In this document: one piece after another, positions 6,906-15,704 of the stretch | How the letters are laid out: each line of letters opens with the position of its first letter | Position numbering within the stretch: the stretch's first letter is position 1 | DNA from: Bacteroidales bacterium | Lineage (GTDB): Bacteria > Bacteroidota > Bacteroidia > Bacteroidales > UBA932 | Reading direction: 5' to 3' | Assembly (NCBI GenBank): GCA_020026355.1 | Contig: JAHHQP010000037.1 | Coordinates: 1-19,775, forward strand | DNA: 19,775 nt | Position numbers and translations under genes: made by a program | Notes under the pieces: model-generated | The model's input: only the letters and a program-made list of their open reading frames with translations | What the model was told of the DNA's origin: nothing | The model's database searches: none

Positions 6906-7757
6906 TTAGTTGTTCTTTACGCAACGTACGGTGCAACCGTTTCCGATGGCGTTGTAAGAAAGAGCAAGAGCACCATTTTCTGCAAAGTTCTTCGCAAAGT
7001 TGGACATCAGGCCGTAGAACTGTGCGTTCTTGACTGCTCCTGCCTTGTCCGTATTCACTTTATACAGAGAGGAGCTGATGCTGTAGGTGAGTCCGTTCTT
7101 GCCGTTCCACCCTGCGTTCGGATTGTCTTTGATGACATTCTTGTTGTATGAGGCTGGCACGCTGAAGTTTGCTTTGAAGATTATTCCGGTCAGCTGGAAG
7201 TTGTAACCTGCAGCGTTTGCAGTCTTAAGGTTGCCGGACTCCATGTCTTTGTCATAGAAAGGTGCTGATGTTACAGTCTCGATGTTTCCGATACCTTTAC
7301 CGAAGACATTGGTGTATTCAACTGCAGTAGGGATATGCCATCCTTCCGGGCAGATACCCTGAACACCCTCGAAAGATTTCAGATAAGCTTCCAGACCCTC
7401 GGCATCATTTGCCTTTACGAGAGCATCGATCTTTGCGGCATCGATACCGAGAGCTATGTTGTGGTTATAGAGCAGACCCATCTTTTTCACGGCAGTCTCA
7501 TCCTTGAGTGCGGCACCTTTACCTGGATCAGCAGGATACCAGATATTACCCTCTGCCGGGTTCTCAGATACTTTCTCACCTTCCGGAATGAAACGGAGGT
7601 TCTCAGCCATCCAGGTCTGACCGTTGGCCAGAGTGACTGTCTTGTAAGTTACACCATCGATAGTTACGGTATCAGGATTCTTTTCAGGACCGTTGTTCGG
7701 CTTTTCACAAGCGACGAGCAATGCAGCAGCAGCTGCGAAAATCATCAATTTTTTCAT
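6906..7757 (-). CDS. FISUMP-domain lipoprotein
   Basis: A 283-residue exported lipoprotein with signal MKKLMIFAAAAALLVAC and lipid-carrying Cys17. It carries the signature pieces of the Fibrobacter succinogenes major paralogous domain: TYKTVTLANGQTWMAENLRF (38-57), GLLYN (94-98), CPEGWHIPT (136-144) and the C-terminal GCTVRCVKN. This domain is common in surface proteins of Bacteroidota and Fibrobacter; its function is not settled. It is the last gene of the minus-strand unit, 34 bases after the DUF6850 gene, and ends shortly before a terminator. A TAATTTTG element in the gap could give it its own promoter. A role in binding what the neighbouring receptor imports would be a guess. Confidence 0.85.
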   Translation of the reverse strand: MKKLMIFAAAAALLVACEKPNNGPEKNPDTVTIDGVTYKTVTLANGQTWMAENLRFIPEGEKVSENPAEGNIWYPADPGKGAALKDETAVKKMGLLYNHNIALGIDAAKIDALVKANDAEGLEAYLKSFEGVQGICPEGWHIPTAVEYTNVFGKGIGNIETVTSAPFYDKDMESGNLKTANAAGYNFQLTGIIFKANFSVPASYNKNVIKDNPNAGWNGKNGLTYSISSSLYKVNTDKAGAVKNAQFYGLMSNFAKNFAENGALALSYNAIGNGCTVRCVKNN

Positions 7758-7764
7758 GATCTAT

Positions 7765-7772
7765 CAAAATTA
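7765..7772 (-). promoter_or_regulatory. Possible leaderless-type promoter element for the FISUMP gene
   Basis: On the minus strand these bases read TAATTTTG, an exact TAnnTTTG match, seven bases before the ATG at 7757. This is the same element-to-start distance as at the sigma-54 activator gene. The nearest upstream TTTG (7786-7789) is only 13 bases away, too close for the usual spacing. Confidence 0.35.
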
Positions 7773-7791
7773 AAGTAAATGAATTCAAACA

Positions 7792-9312
7792 TTAAAAATT
7801 CCACCCCAACTTCAGGGCTACTCCCCATCGGTCAGGATCTGCAAACCATTTCTGTAAGTCCGTATTGTCAGCCATATCGAAAGCTCTGAGGTAGGAACCG
7901 CTCAGATCCAGATAGAGTCCTTTCCAGAAATTGTATCTGAGCGAAAGACCGCAATCCAGCTTCGAGGCTCTTTCATAGCAGAGCCAGAGATCAGAATATT
8001 CGGGAATCCGCACAGGAGCTCCGATGCCTGCCGCATCTGCAAGAGTCCTTTCTGTCTCAGTGATCTTCTTCAGGGCAAATTTCAGATCTGCCCCTAATTC
8101 GAATTTCCATAAATGAACCTTTCCTTCCAAGGAGGTCTGGAAACCATGTTGTAAACCGGTGCAAATATACGGAAAAATCTGGGAAGTGATTTCTTTCGTA
8201 TGATTATATTCCAGATTCCACCGGATTCTCCATTTCTTCGCGATGATTTCATACTCCGGAGCGAAGGATAGTCTTTCCTGCACATAGATGAGATTGGAGG
8301 CATATTTCTTGGCTGTGCTGATGCCGCCTTCGGTCGTCTTTTCCAGCAGATTCTCGTTGTTCTCGAGATGTCTGAACCTGACGTTCAGACGGAAATGATG
8401 TCTGGCCTGTGGCCGGCAGAGCCGGTAGTTGAGGAAGACTTTCAGCTGATGGCTCGGAAATTCGAACCACACGAAGTCTTTTTCTCCGGCTTTTCCGCTG
8501 CCGTAGAGGTATTCGGCATCCATATAAAGGTCTTTCCAGCTGAACTGGAAGGCTGCACCGTTGTAGATTTCCCGGATCGGGAATCCGTCGATACCCGGTT
8601 CCTTGAGGTGGACACCGTTTCCTTCCCAATTCTCATAGGTACCATAGTGGAGACCTTTATCCAGAAAGACTTTGTACTCTTCTGCGGTATCACCGATCTG
8701 GCTGGCTTTCACGGATTCGGAATTCTTGCTCAGAATGTAGGAGAGCCCGAACTGGAAATCATTCCGGTGCCATTGGATAGAAGGGGTCAGCCAGAGATCC
8801 AGCAGATAGGTCGTGTGCCGGAGATCTTTCCGTTTAGCCCAGTTCATGGAAGTGAAGCCCAGATTTCCGCCGATTCGCCATTCCGGAGCCAGTTCATAGG
8901 CCAGTCCGCCGTTGAAAGCATATTTCTGGCGGTTCTTGGTACCTGGCGTGAACTCGATGACATTGACTGGGTAATGGTCTTGACGGATCAGCATGGACCC
9001 GCAGGACTGGTATTCCTGACGATTCTCGAAAGAAAACAGGCCTTTCATCGACATCTTTTCAAGATGAAGCATGGATTCCGCGATCAGGCCGGCTTTCCAG
9101 GAGGAGGCCGGTTCGTGATGCTGATGGAAACCGCCGGCCTGGAAACCGCCGTAGAGTTCCGCATAGGAGACGGTCGTGGAATCGTTCCGTAGTCCCGTGA
9201 TGTTTCTTCCTTGATTCCAGGGGTTGCTTCTTTCAGCCAGTTCATAGACTTGTCCGTAGTTAGCCTGGGTCAATGTCAGCAGAGCTGTTATTGTCAAGAT
9301 GAACTTTTTCAT
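7792..9312 (-). CDS. DUF6850-family outer-membrane beta-barrel protein
   Basis: A 506-residue protein with a signal peptide (MKKFILTITALLTLTQANYG) and a body of alternating aromatic and polar strands, such as FQFGLSYILSKNSE and KWRIRWNLEYNHT. It ends in a C-terminal Phe (ALKLGWNF), the usual barrel-assembly signal. I match it by recall to the DUF6850 family, found beside DUF4876 and TonB-receptor genes. The start was set at the ATG at 9312: it overlaps the DUF4876 stop as ATGA and follows the Shine-Dalgarno AAGGAGGG (9318-9325). An in-frame ATG at 9330 would add six residues and lies upstream of that ribosome site. The barrel could be a channel or accessory for the receptor; that is inference. 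Confidence 0.8.
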   Translation of the reverse strand: MKKFILTITALLTLTQANYGQVYELAERSNPWNQGRNITGLRNDSTTVSYAELYGGFQAGGFHQHHEPASSWKAGLIAESMLHLEKMSMKGLFSFENRQEYQSCGSMLIRQDHYPVNVIEFTPGTKNRQKYAFNGGLAYELAPEWRIGGNLGFTSMNWAKRKDLRHTTYLLDLWLTPSIQWHRNDFQFGLSYILSKNSESVKASQIGDTAEEYKVFLDKGLHYGTYENWEGNGVHLKEPGIDGFPIREIYNGAAFQFSWKDLYMDAEYLYGSGKAGEKDFVWFEFPSHQLKVFLNYRLCRPQARHHFRLNVRFRHLENNENLLEKTTEGGISTAKKYASNLIYVQERLSFAPEYEIIAKKWRIRWNLEYNHTKEITSQIFPYICTGLQHGFQTSLEGKVHLWKFELGADLKFALKKITETERTLADAAGIGAPVRIPEYSDLWLCYERASKLDCGLSLRYNFWKGLYLDLSGSYLRAFDMADNTDLQKWFADPDRWGVALKLGWNF

Positions 9313-10547
9313 CGCTTGCCCTCCTTCCATAATGATGCGTGTTCCGTTTCTTCGAAATCCTTGCTGGAATTGTTCGTGTCCATCAGGACTTCATAGCCTT
9401 TCTCTGCGGTCTTTTTCAGATTGATCTTCCGCCGCAGGGCTCTGCCTTTGTGGGTGGCGGACAAGGTGACGGATCCGGCATCGATCATCGGCATCAGACG
9501 TTTCACGTTTTCTGAAGAGCTGCCGTTGAAGACCTCCATGCCGTCGATGACCCAGTTCGGTGGGATGCAGACGACCTTGTCAGTGCTGGCACCTGGGGTA
9601 GGGATGACATTGTCGCTGTGGGACGTGAATTCCTCGATCGTCTGTCCCTTGGCTTTGAAGATGACGAAGGTCGGACTGTTCACGGAGATCGTGTAGGCCT
9701 TGGCCTTGCCGGTCTTGATCACCATATCCATGATATGATCCTGGCGGATCCGGTCTCCCGGTACCGGGTGATAGGTGGTGTTCGGGAAATATTTCAGGTT
9801 GTAGCATACGAAACAGTCTTCTCTGTTGAGATTGACGGATTCCGGGTAGATGGCGCTGTGGTCTATGGCACCGCAGAAGGCGATGATGGCGTCCTGTCCC
9901 GGTTGCAGCGGGAAGGTGCTGCCATTTCCTTTGATTTTCCAGATGGCTTGGATGATCGGGAGGAACGGTGGATAGATCGTGTTTCCTGCCGCATCTTTCT
10001 TCAACCAAGGTTGGATCGGCGAATTGGAGTTATAGGGACTCAGGGTACCGATGCAGAGACTGTCCAGGTAGATGACTTCATCGCTGTTGTTGTGCAGGAT
10101 GGCGTATTTGTCGGATTGGTAATCACCCTTGTCGACTGGCATCTTGGAACAGCCGCCGACATAGAGTTCCTTGATCAGGAGTTTTCCCGGTTTGTTCTCG
10201 AGGAATTTCAGAGTCAGTTCCCGGGCTTTTCCAGCGACTTTCACCCGGTCTTCGAGGGCATTGAACTGATGCTCGCCGGAACTGTGGAAAGCGGAGATCC
10301 GGTACATTCCATTCAGGGTCCTGGTATGAGCAATGCCATCTTTATCGGTCTGTACGATGGTCTGCATGCCTGAATTGATGTTGCAGACCTCTACGTTGAT
10401 GCCGCTTCTGTCCATTTCCGGAACTTCAGGGAAGGTGACGCTGATCGTCAGGTCGTTCATGCTCTTCTCGTACGGATTTCCGTGCTCCAGGTTCAGGCAG
10501 GAAACCGTCAGAAGAGCGGTCATTATATATATAGGTATTTTCTTCAT
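9309..10547 (-). CDS. DUF4876-family lipoprotein
   Basis: A 412-residue exported lipoprotein with lipid-carrying Cys17 in LLTVSC. After the signal come a carboxypeptidase-regulatory-like beta domain (about 30-110: LTISVTFPEVP and TDKDGIAHTRTLNGMYRISAF) and a larger beta-rich region that opens LLIKELYVGGC and continues YAILHNNSDEVIYLDSLCIG, recalling lamin-tail-like folds. I match it by recall to DUF4876, annotated beside TonB receptors in Bacteroidota. It begins six bases after the receptor stop and overlaps the DUF6850 start by four bases. As a lipoprotein next to a receptor it may cap or feed the receptor in place of SusD, but no SusD similarity is visible. Confidence 0.8.
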   Translation of the reverse strand: MKKIPIYIMTALLTVSCLNLEHGNPYEKSMNDLTISVTFPEVPEMDRSGINVEVCNINSGMQTIVQTDKDGIAHTRTLNGMYRISAFHSSGEHQFNALEDRVKVAGKARELTLKFLENKPGKLLIKELYVGGCSKMPVDKGDYQSDKYAILHNNSDEVIYLDSLCIGTLSPYNSNSPIQPWLKKDAAGNTIYPPFLPIIQAIWKIKGNGSTFPLQPGQDAIIAFCGAIDHSAIYPESVNLNREDCFVCYNLKYFPNTTYHPVPGDRIRQDHIMDMVIKTGKAKAYTISVNSPTFVIFKAKGQTIEEFTSHSDNVIPTPGASTDKVVCIPPNWVIDGMEVFNGSSSENVKRLMPMIDAGSVTLSATHKGRALRRKINLKKTAEKGYEVLMDTNNSSKDFEETEHASLWKEGKR

Positions 10548-10553
10548 GATATG

Positions 10554-13400
10554 CTAGAATTTGAGTCTGCAGGTGAGGCCGTAATAGAAATCAGGGGTAT
10601 AGATCGCGCTCAGTCCGCTGGCCCAGGAGCGGGACAGCATCCTGGCGTTCGTGAAGTTGTTCGCGAAGAAAGAGAGCGAGACATGTTTCCCGATTTCCTT
10701 CGTGATGCTGATATTGGCGGAAAGGTAAGGCGTGTAGCCGTCCTGAGCGAAAGTATAGATGTTATTGGATTTCAGGATCAGGCTTTTCAGCTTCGGGTCT
10801 GCCGCTTCAGCTTCGGTGAAGGGGTGGATGTTTCCTTCGGTATCCATGTACTGCACCGGCCAGATGGCGGTGTAGGAATTTCCTTCATAGATGCTGCCTT
10901 CTATCCGATCGGTCCCGACTTCATTGACCTTGAAGGCATATTCCTTGCCCTGGTACTCGCTCAGGTTGCGGCTCATTTTCAGGAAGGAGACCTCGAGCTT
11001 GCAGGTGATGACGAGTCGCGCCTGCGGAATGTGGGTGATGGAAGTGAGGTTGGCATCCAGGTTATGTGTCATCTTGCCGTTGGCGACGCCGGATTTCTTG
11101 CTGCCTCCGAAGGCATAGATGCCCACCCATGGATAGGCCTTTTTATCGGAGGTCGTTCCTTCCGGATAATATTGGGCCAGCTGGTCATTGATGTACTTGG
11201 ACCAGTTATAGGAGGCATCCAGACGGAAGGAGGTGCGGATCGGGCGGATTTCCGGGAAATCTACGGTCAGTTCGAGGCCGGCACGGTGCATGTCGGTCCC
11301 ATTGGCCTGTATCTTGTTTCCGGCGAAAGCCTTTTCACCTTCTGGATTGGTCTTTTCCATTGCGGTCCAGGCTTCGCTTCCTTGCGGGGCGAAGGCGATG
11401 TTTCCGTCGTGGTCCACCTTGAACTGCGCATTGGCCGGCATCTTGAAGCCTTCCGGGGCATTGAAGGTGAAGTAGGTGAACGGTTCGTACTGATAGCGCA
11501 GCATGAACGGGTCATGCGTCAGGTTGTAGAAACCGACCAGCGATAGGTTGAAACCGCCGACTTCCACGTCGATGCCCAGTTCAGAGTTGCTGTTCCGCTG
11601 CCATCTCAGGTCCGGGTTGTGGATCATCCTGTAAGGTTGCGTATAATATATATAGGTGTCATCCTGTCCGTTCTGACCGGCCAGGGAGAAGACCGGAAGA
11701 TCCCGGTATTCCTGTTCCGGATAGAGAATGAAGAAGGAAGGCAGCTTTTCAGTGATGCCCCAGCCTCCACGTACGGCGACATGACGGCCCAGTTCCCATT
11801 TCAGGTTCAGGCGAGGAGAGAGGGTATTCATATGCTTGTAACGGGTGCCTTGGATGAACACGTTCTCCAGACGCAGACCGGCCATCAGTTCCAGTTTGGT
11901 CTTTCCGACAGGCAGCGTGAAGCGTTCTTCGGCATAGAAGGAAAGGTTGTGCATGAACGGATAGTCTGTATAAGGTCTCGGACGGTAGCCGTCTTTCGCC
12001 AAGGAAGGGTCCAGGTAATATTTTCCGGCACCGACATTACCGGTTGCCTTGTACTGCATTCCGGCTTTCAGACGGTTCTTGAACCCTTTCCAGTTTTTGT
12101 TCCATTCGTATTTCAGGGAAGCGCTGACGTCCAGTTCCTTGGAGTCGTCGATCCGGTCTTCGTACCAGGAACCGATCGGCAGAAGGGTGGCTGGGAAGTA
12201 TCCTTCTTCCACCGCATGGACGGCTGGAAGTTTGCTGGCGCTGGAACGGAACAGGTGCTTGTGTTTCTTGAGATCCTGGAAATTGACGGAGGCATTGAAC
12301 TTGAGGCTCGTGATGCCAGGTCTGTTGATCATCCAGTCTAGACTCGTATGGGCCCTGAATGCATTGTCATGGGCTTTCTCGTAGGAACCTCTCGACGCGT
12401 CCGGGTCATCTTTCGAATTCATGCCGCCCAGATTGCCGTCCACACCCAGGACGAAACGCAGCTTTTTCCGGAAGGTGTTGCTGTAGGTCGCAGTGATGCC
12501 GCTTCTCATGTAGGATTCGTAGGGGGAGATCAGCTGTTTCGTGGCTCTGGCCCACTCGGCGCTGATGTTGAGGATACCGTTATTCCGCTGCAGGTCGATA
12601 CCTTTGGAGGCGGATACCTGGTAAGTTCTCGGGTTGACGGAGAAAACCATGTTCACCGGTGTCCGGCCATTTCGGGTATGGATCTTGACCAGACCGCTGT
12701 TGAGGTCGCCATATTCTGCCGAAGGAACACCAGTGATCACTTCAATGGATTCGATGTTCTCTACCGCTACGTTGCGGGTACCTGCACCGGACATGCCATT
12801 GAAGGCTCCGTTTCCGCCAAGCCGGACACCGTCCACTTCAACGGCGGTTCCGAAAGCAGCGTTCGCGGCATCGGAGCCTCCTTGCCTCAGGGAAAAGGGA
12901 GTGTTCTTCGTCAGGTCCGGGTTGATGGTCTTGCCGCCCGGCAGGAGGGAAGTGATGTCGGACATGTTCGACAGCTGGAGGTGGTTGAGGGCATCCTTTC
13001 CCAATTGGTGGGAGGTATTCAGGCCGTCTTTTGCCCGCTGAGCCGTGACGACTACTTCGTCCAGAGCCAGTGAATTTTCTTGCAGGACGATTTTCAGTCC
13101 GTCGATGTCTTTCCTGACCTGAAGTTTGAAGACTTGATCCACATAGCCCAGACAGCTCACTTTCAATTCATATTCTCCCGGTTGAATGTCCCTGATGCTG
13201 AAGCTGCCGTCGAGGTCGGAAACAGCCCAAAGATAGTCTTCACCTAGAAGGATGGCTACCCCCGGGAGCGGCTCACCGCTGTTCTTGTCTGTGATGATTC
13301 CTGCTATCTGCCACTTTTGAGGAGCGGCTGCTCCGATGCTTTGCGGGTTGAAGATCAACAGTACCGCGGCCAGCATCATTGCTTTGAATAAATTTTTCAT
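10554..13400 (-). CDS. TonB-dependent receptor with carboxypeptidase-regulatory-like N-terminal domain
   Basis: A 948-residue outer-membrane active transporter. Seen in order: signal peptide ending about residue 25; a regulatory-like beta domain (about 30-108: IAGIITDKNSGEPLPGVAI through IQPGEYELKVSCLGY); a TonB-box-like LDEVVVTA (113-120); the plug (about 125-245: TPFSLRQGGSDAA, VEVDGVRLGG, IESIEVITGVPSAEYGDLNSG); and a long barrel ending in a C-terminal Phe (YYGLTCRLKF). The start is ATG 13400, sharing one base with the S46 peptidase stop (TGATG); a TTG one codon earlier is unlikely. No SusD-like gene is adjacent. Two peptidase genes directly upstream and the DUF4876/DUF6850 pair downstream suggest peptides or something released from protein as cargo. 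Iron or haem cannot be ruled out from sequence alone. Confidence 0.93.
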   Translation of the reverse strand: MKNLFKAMMLAAVLLIFNPQSIGAAAPQKWQIAGIITDKNSGEPLPGVAILLGEDYLWAVSDLDGSFSIRDIQPGEYELKVSCLGYVDQVFKLQVRKDIDGLKIVLQENSLALDEVVVTAQRAKDGLNTSHQLGKDALNHLQLSNMSDITSLLPGGKTINPDLTKNTPFSLRQGGSDAANAAFGTAVEVDGVRLGGNGAFNGMSGAGTRNVAVENIESIEVITGVPSAEYGDLNSGLVKIHTRNGRTPVNMVFSVNPRTYQVSASKGIDLQRNNGILNISAEWARATKQLISPYESYMRSGITATYSNTFRKKLRFVLGVDGNLGGMNSKDDPDASRGSYEKAHDNAFRAHTSLDWMINRPGITSLKFNASVNFQDLKKHKHLFRSSASKLPAVHAVEEGYFPATLLPIGSWYEDRIDDSKELDVSASLKYEWNKNWKGFKNRLKAGMQYKATGNVGAGKYYLDPSLAKDGYRPRPYTDYPFMHNLSFYAEERFTLPVGKTKLELMAGLRLENVFIQGTRYKHMNTLSPRLNLKWELGRHVAVRGGWGITEKLPSFFILYPEQEYRDLPVFSLAGQNGQDDTYIYYTQPYRMIHNPDLRWQRNSNSELGIDVEVGGFNLSLVGFYNLTHDPFMLRYQYEPFTYFTFNAPEGFKMPANAQFKVDHDGNIAFAPQGSEAWTAMEKTNPEGEKAFAGNKIQANGTDMHRAGLELTVDFPEIRPIRTSFRLDASYNWSKYINDQLAQYYPEGTTSDKKAYPWVGIYAFGGSKKSGVANGKMTHNLDANLTSITHIPQARLVITCKLEVSFLKMSRNLSEYQGKEYAFKVNEVGTDRIEGSIYEGNSYTAIWPVQYMDTEGNIHPFTEAEAADPKLKSLILKSNNIYTFAQDGYTPYLSANISITKEIGKHVSLSFFANNFTNARMLSRSWASGLSAIYTPDFYYGLTCRLKF

Positions 13401-15688
13401 CAATATCCTAATTCATTTAAAATCCGGTCGAGATGGGCATACTGGTCCAGTGTCCAGAGGATGAACCGGATGTCCACGCAGATACATTTGTTGTAGCCTT
13501 CCACATAATGCAGTTCTGAGGCCAATGATTCCTTGTTTCCGTCAAAGGCCAGTCCGATGAGCTTTCCTTCCGCGTTCAGTACCGGGCTTCCCGAATTGCC
13601 GCCTGTGATGTCGTTGTCCGTCATGAAGTTCACCTGCATACGGCCGTTTCCACAGTCCCAACGTCCCCAGTCTCTGGTTTCATAAAGGACTTTCTGGCGC
13701 TCGTCGAGCCGGAACTCGTATCTGGACGAGTCATGTTTCTCGAGGATGCCGTCGGTTGTGGTGAACCAGTTCTTGATCACTGCATCCCAAGGTTCTATGC
13801 CTCCGACCGTCCCGTAGGTGAGTCTCATGGAGGAGTTGGCATCCGGATAGACCGGAATGCCTTTATCTACTCTCATGCGGTAAAGTGCCTGAGTGTATTC
13901 CTTGTTCAACCGGTTGATCTTCGGCATGCCTTCCACCTTCATCAGCTTGAGGGTGAAGGTCGTGATGTCGATGTCATTGAAGAAACGGAACATCGGGTCT
14001 GCAAAATATTCGTCGATGGTATGTTCCTCGGCGAGGAAGCTCTTGAAACGTTCCTGATCCGTGATGTAGCTTTTCTGCCAGAGCCAATCTGCCAGTTCTG
14101 TCGCATGGAAGGACTTGTCCGTGAAGCGTTCATGCAGTTCTTGCTGATACGTGCCCCAATATTCCGGACTGACATTCCGGTAGAATTCTTCCAAGGCGTA
14201 GTGGAAGAGGTCTTTCTCTACTCGAAGATCGAAGCTGGCGTACTGGTCCTGTATCATTCTCATGGTGGAAGTCAGCTCTTTTCCTTTGAAACGGATGGTC
14301 CTGCAGGCCTCTGTCTCGACAGGATCCGTGCCGTCTTTCAGTTCGAAACGTCTTTTTGGGGTGATGCCGTTCGCCTGGAGGACTTCTTCGCGCAAGGAAC
14401 GGATCCGGAAAAGGATGCGGTTGAATCGAACGCCTCTGATCAGGGTCTCCCGGTAGTAGTTGATGTTCCTTTCGATTTCCTGGGTCGCTTCATATTTTTT
14501 CCCGATGGTCTCGAGCAGATTGCCCCAGCGGGCCTTTCGTCCTGGGTCGGACTCGATCCATTCCTGCAGTTCGCGGTCGGTGTCTTCCTTGATGTCCAGA
14601 ACATTGAAGCGTTTGCTGCATTTGACTTCTCCGTCCTGCAGTTCCTGGACATTGCTCAGGGAGAAGTAGTAGTCGGCATATTGCAGCCTGATCTTCTCAT
14701 CCTGGTTCATCCAGCCGTTGATGATCCGCATCTGTTCGCCTCTCAGCCTGTTGCAGACCGGCAGCTTCCGGTTGATCTCGAAATCTGTCTCGAAAGCGTT
14801 GCTATATCGGTCTGTCCGGCCAGGATAGCCCAGAATCATGGTGAAATCACCTTCCTGATAGCCGTCAGTGGAGATTTTCAGGTGAGTTGGGGATTTCATC
14901 GGAACATTGTCCGGAGAATAGGAGGCCGGGCTGCCGTCCGGAGCCGTATAGATACGGTACATGGCGAAGTCGCATTTGTGCTGCGGCCATTCCCAGTTGT
15001 CGATGTCTCCACCGAAGGCAGAGGCACTGACGGGTGGAGCGGCAACCAGACGCAGGTCACTGTACACCTCATAGAGAGCGATGTAGTATCTAGAGCCTTT
15101 CCACATGGAGTAGAGCCAGGCTTCCATTCCGGTTTTTTCCTTCCATCTCCGTTCCAGCACGGCGCTGAGTTTTCTCATCGAGCATTCTCCTTGCTGGCCG
15201 GCGAATCTGCCGGCACCATTGACCTGGGATTTCCGATGGCAACGGGCATATTCGGCGATGTAAGCCTCCGCTTCCTCGGTGACATCGATGACTCTTTTCA
15301 GGAGATAGGCGTTCTTGTTGGGGATGTGCTGTTCTTCAGCGGCACTTCTTGCCCAGAAGCCGTTCTCCAGATAGTTCCGGTCCAAGGTGCTCAGGGCGTG
15401 GACGTCGCAGTAGGCGCAATGGTGGTTGGTGATGACCAGTCCCTGGTCGGAAATGAGACTGCCGGTGCAGCCGAAATCCAGGGAGACGATCGCATCCGCC
15501 AAGGTCGCACCTTCGGCATCTGCATTGTAGATCTCGCTGACGGCCAGCTTCAGTCCTCTTTCCTGCATCTTCTTTTCCAGGGCGCGGTCGATGCTCTGCA
15601 CCATCCACATACCCTCATCTGCAAAAACATCCTGACAGACCAGAAGAACTGTCAGGATGCTGATGATATTCATGAATGTCCTTTTCAT
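13400..15688 (-). CDS. S46 family dipeptidyl-peptidase, DPP7-type
   Basis: A 762-residue exported serine peptidase of the type that removes dipeptides from peptide N-termini in the periplasm or at the surface. The signal peptide ends before ADEGMW, the usual S46 mature start. Catalytic pieces: ITNHHC (His90 most likely), GGDIDNWEW with the acid (Asp228 or Asp230) and the N-terminus-anchoring Asn231-Trp232, and TGGNSGSP with Ser699. Eighteen residues after the Ser is Gly717 in AFDGN. In the Porphyromonas enzymes this place is Gly in DPP7 (hydrophobic P1) and Arg in DPP11 (acidic P1), so DPP7-like specificity is expected. It is about 50 residues longer than the Porphyromonas DPP7, the extra lying before the Ser region. 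It starts 16 bases after the C69 gene and its stop touches the receptor start. Confidence 0.93.
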   Translation of the reverse strand: MKRTFMNIISILTVLLVCQDVFADEGMWMVQSIDRALEKKMQERGLKLAVSEIYNADAEGATLADAIVSLDFGCTGSLISDQGLVITNHHCAYCDVHALSTLDRNYLENGFWARSAAEEQHIPNKNAYLLKRVIDVTEEAEAYIAEYARCHRKSQVNGAGRFAGQQGECSMRKLSAVLERRWKEKTGMEAWLYSMWKGSRYYIALYEVYSDLRLVAAPPVSASAFGGDIDNWEWPQHKCDFAMYRIYTAPDGSPASYSPDNVPMKSPTHLKISTDGYQEGDFTMILGYPGRTDRYSNAFETDFEINRKLPVCNRLRGEQMRIINGWMNQDEKIRLQYADYYFSLSNVQELQDGEVKCSKRFNVLDIKEDTDRELQEWIESDPGRKARWGNLLETIGKKYEATQEIERNINYYRETLIRGVRFNRILFRIRSLREEVLQANGITPKRRFELKDGTDPVETEACRTIRFKGKELTSTMRMIQDQYASFDLRVEKDLFHYALEEFYRNVSPEYWGTYQQELHERFTDKSFHATELADWLWQKSYITDQERFKSFLAEEHTIDEYFADPMFRFFNDIDITTFTLKLMKVEGMPKINRLNKEYTQALYRMRVDKGIPVYPDANSSMRLTYGTVGGIEPWDAVIKNWFTTTDGILEKHDSSRYEFRLDERQKVLYETRDWGRWDCGNGRMQVNFMTDNDITGGNSGSPVLNAEGKLIGLAFDGNKESLASELHYVEGYNKCICVDIRFILWTLDQYAHLDRILNELGY

Positions 15689-15704
15689 TTGCTGAAAGTG
15701 GATT

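Noticed and set aside
9312..9330. Earlier start of the DUF6850 protein (MEGGQAM...)
   Set aside because: The added residues are encoded by the Shine-Dalgarno region, the signal peptide begins at the second Met, and the ATGA overlap favours 9312.
10520..11660. Repeated TATATATAGG-like tracts at about 10525 and 11646
   Set aside because: Both lie in coding sequence rich in Ile and Tyr codons and share no wider similarity, so they are chance rather than a repeat family.
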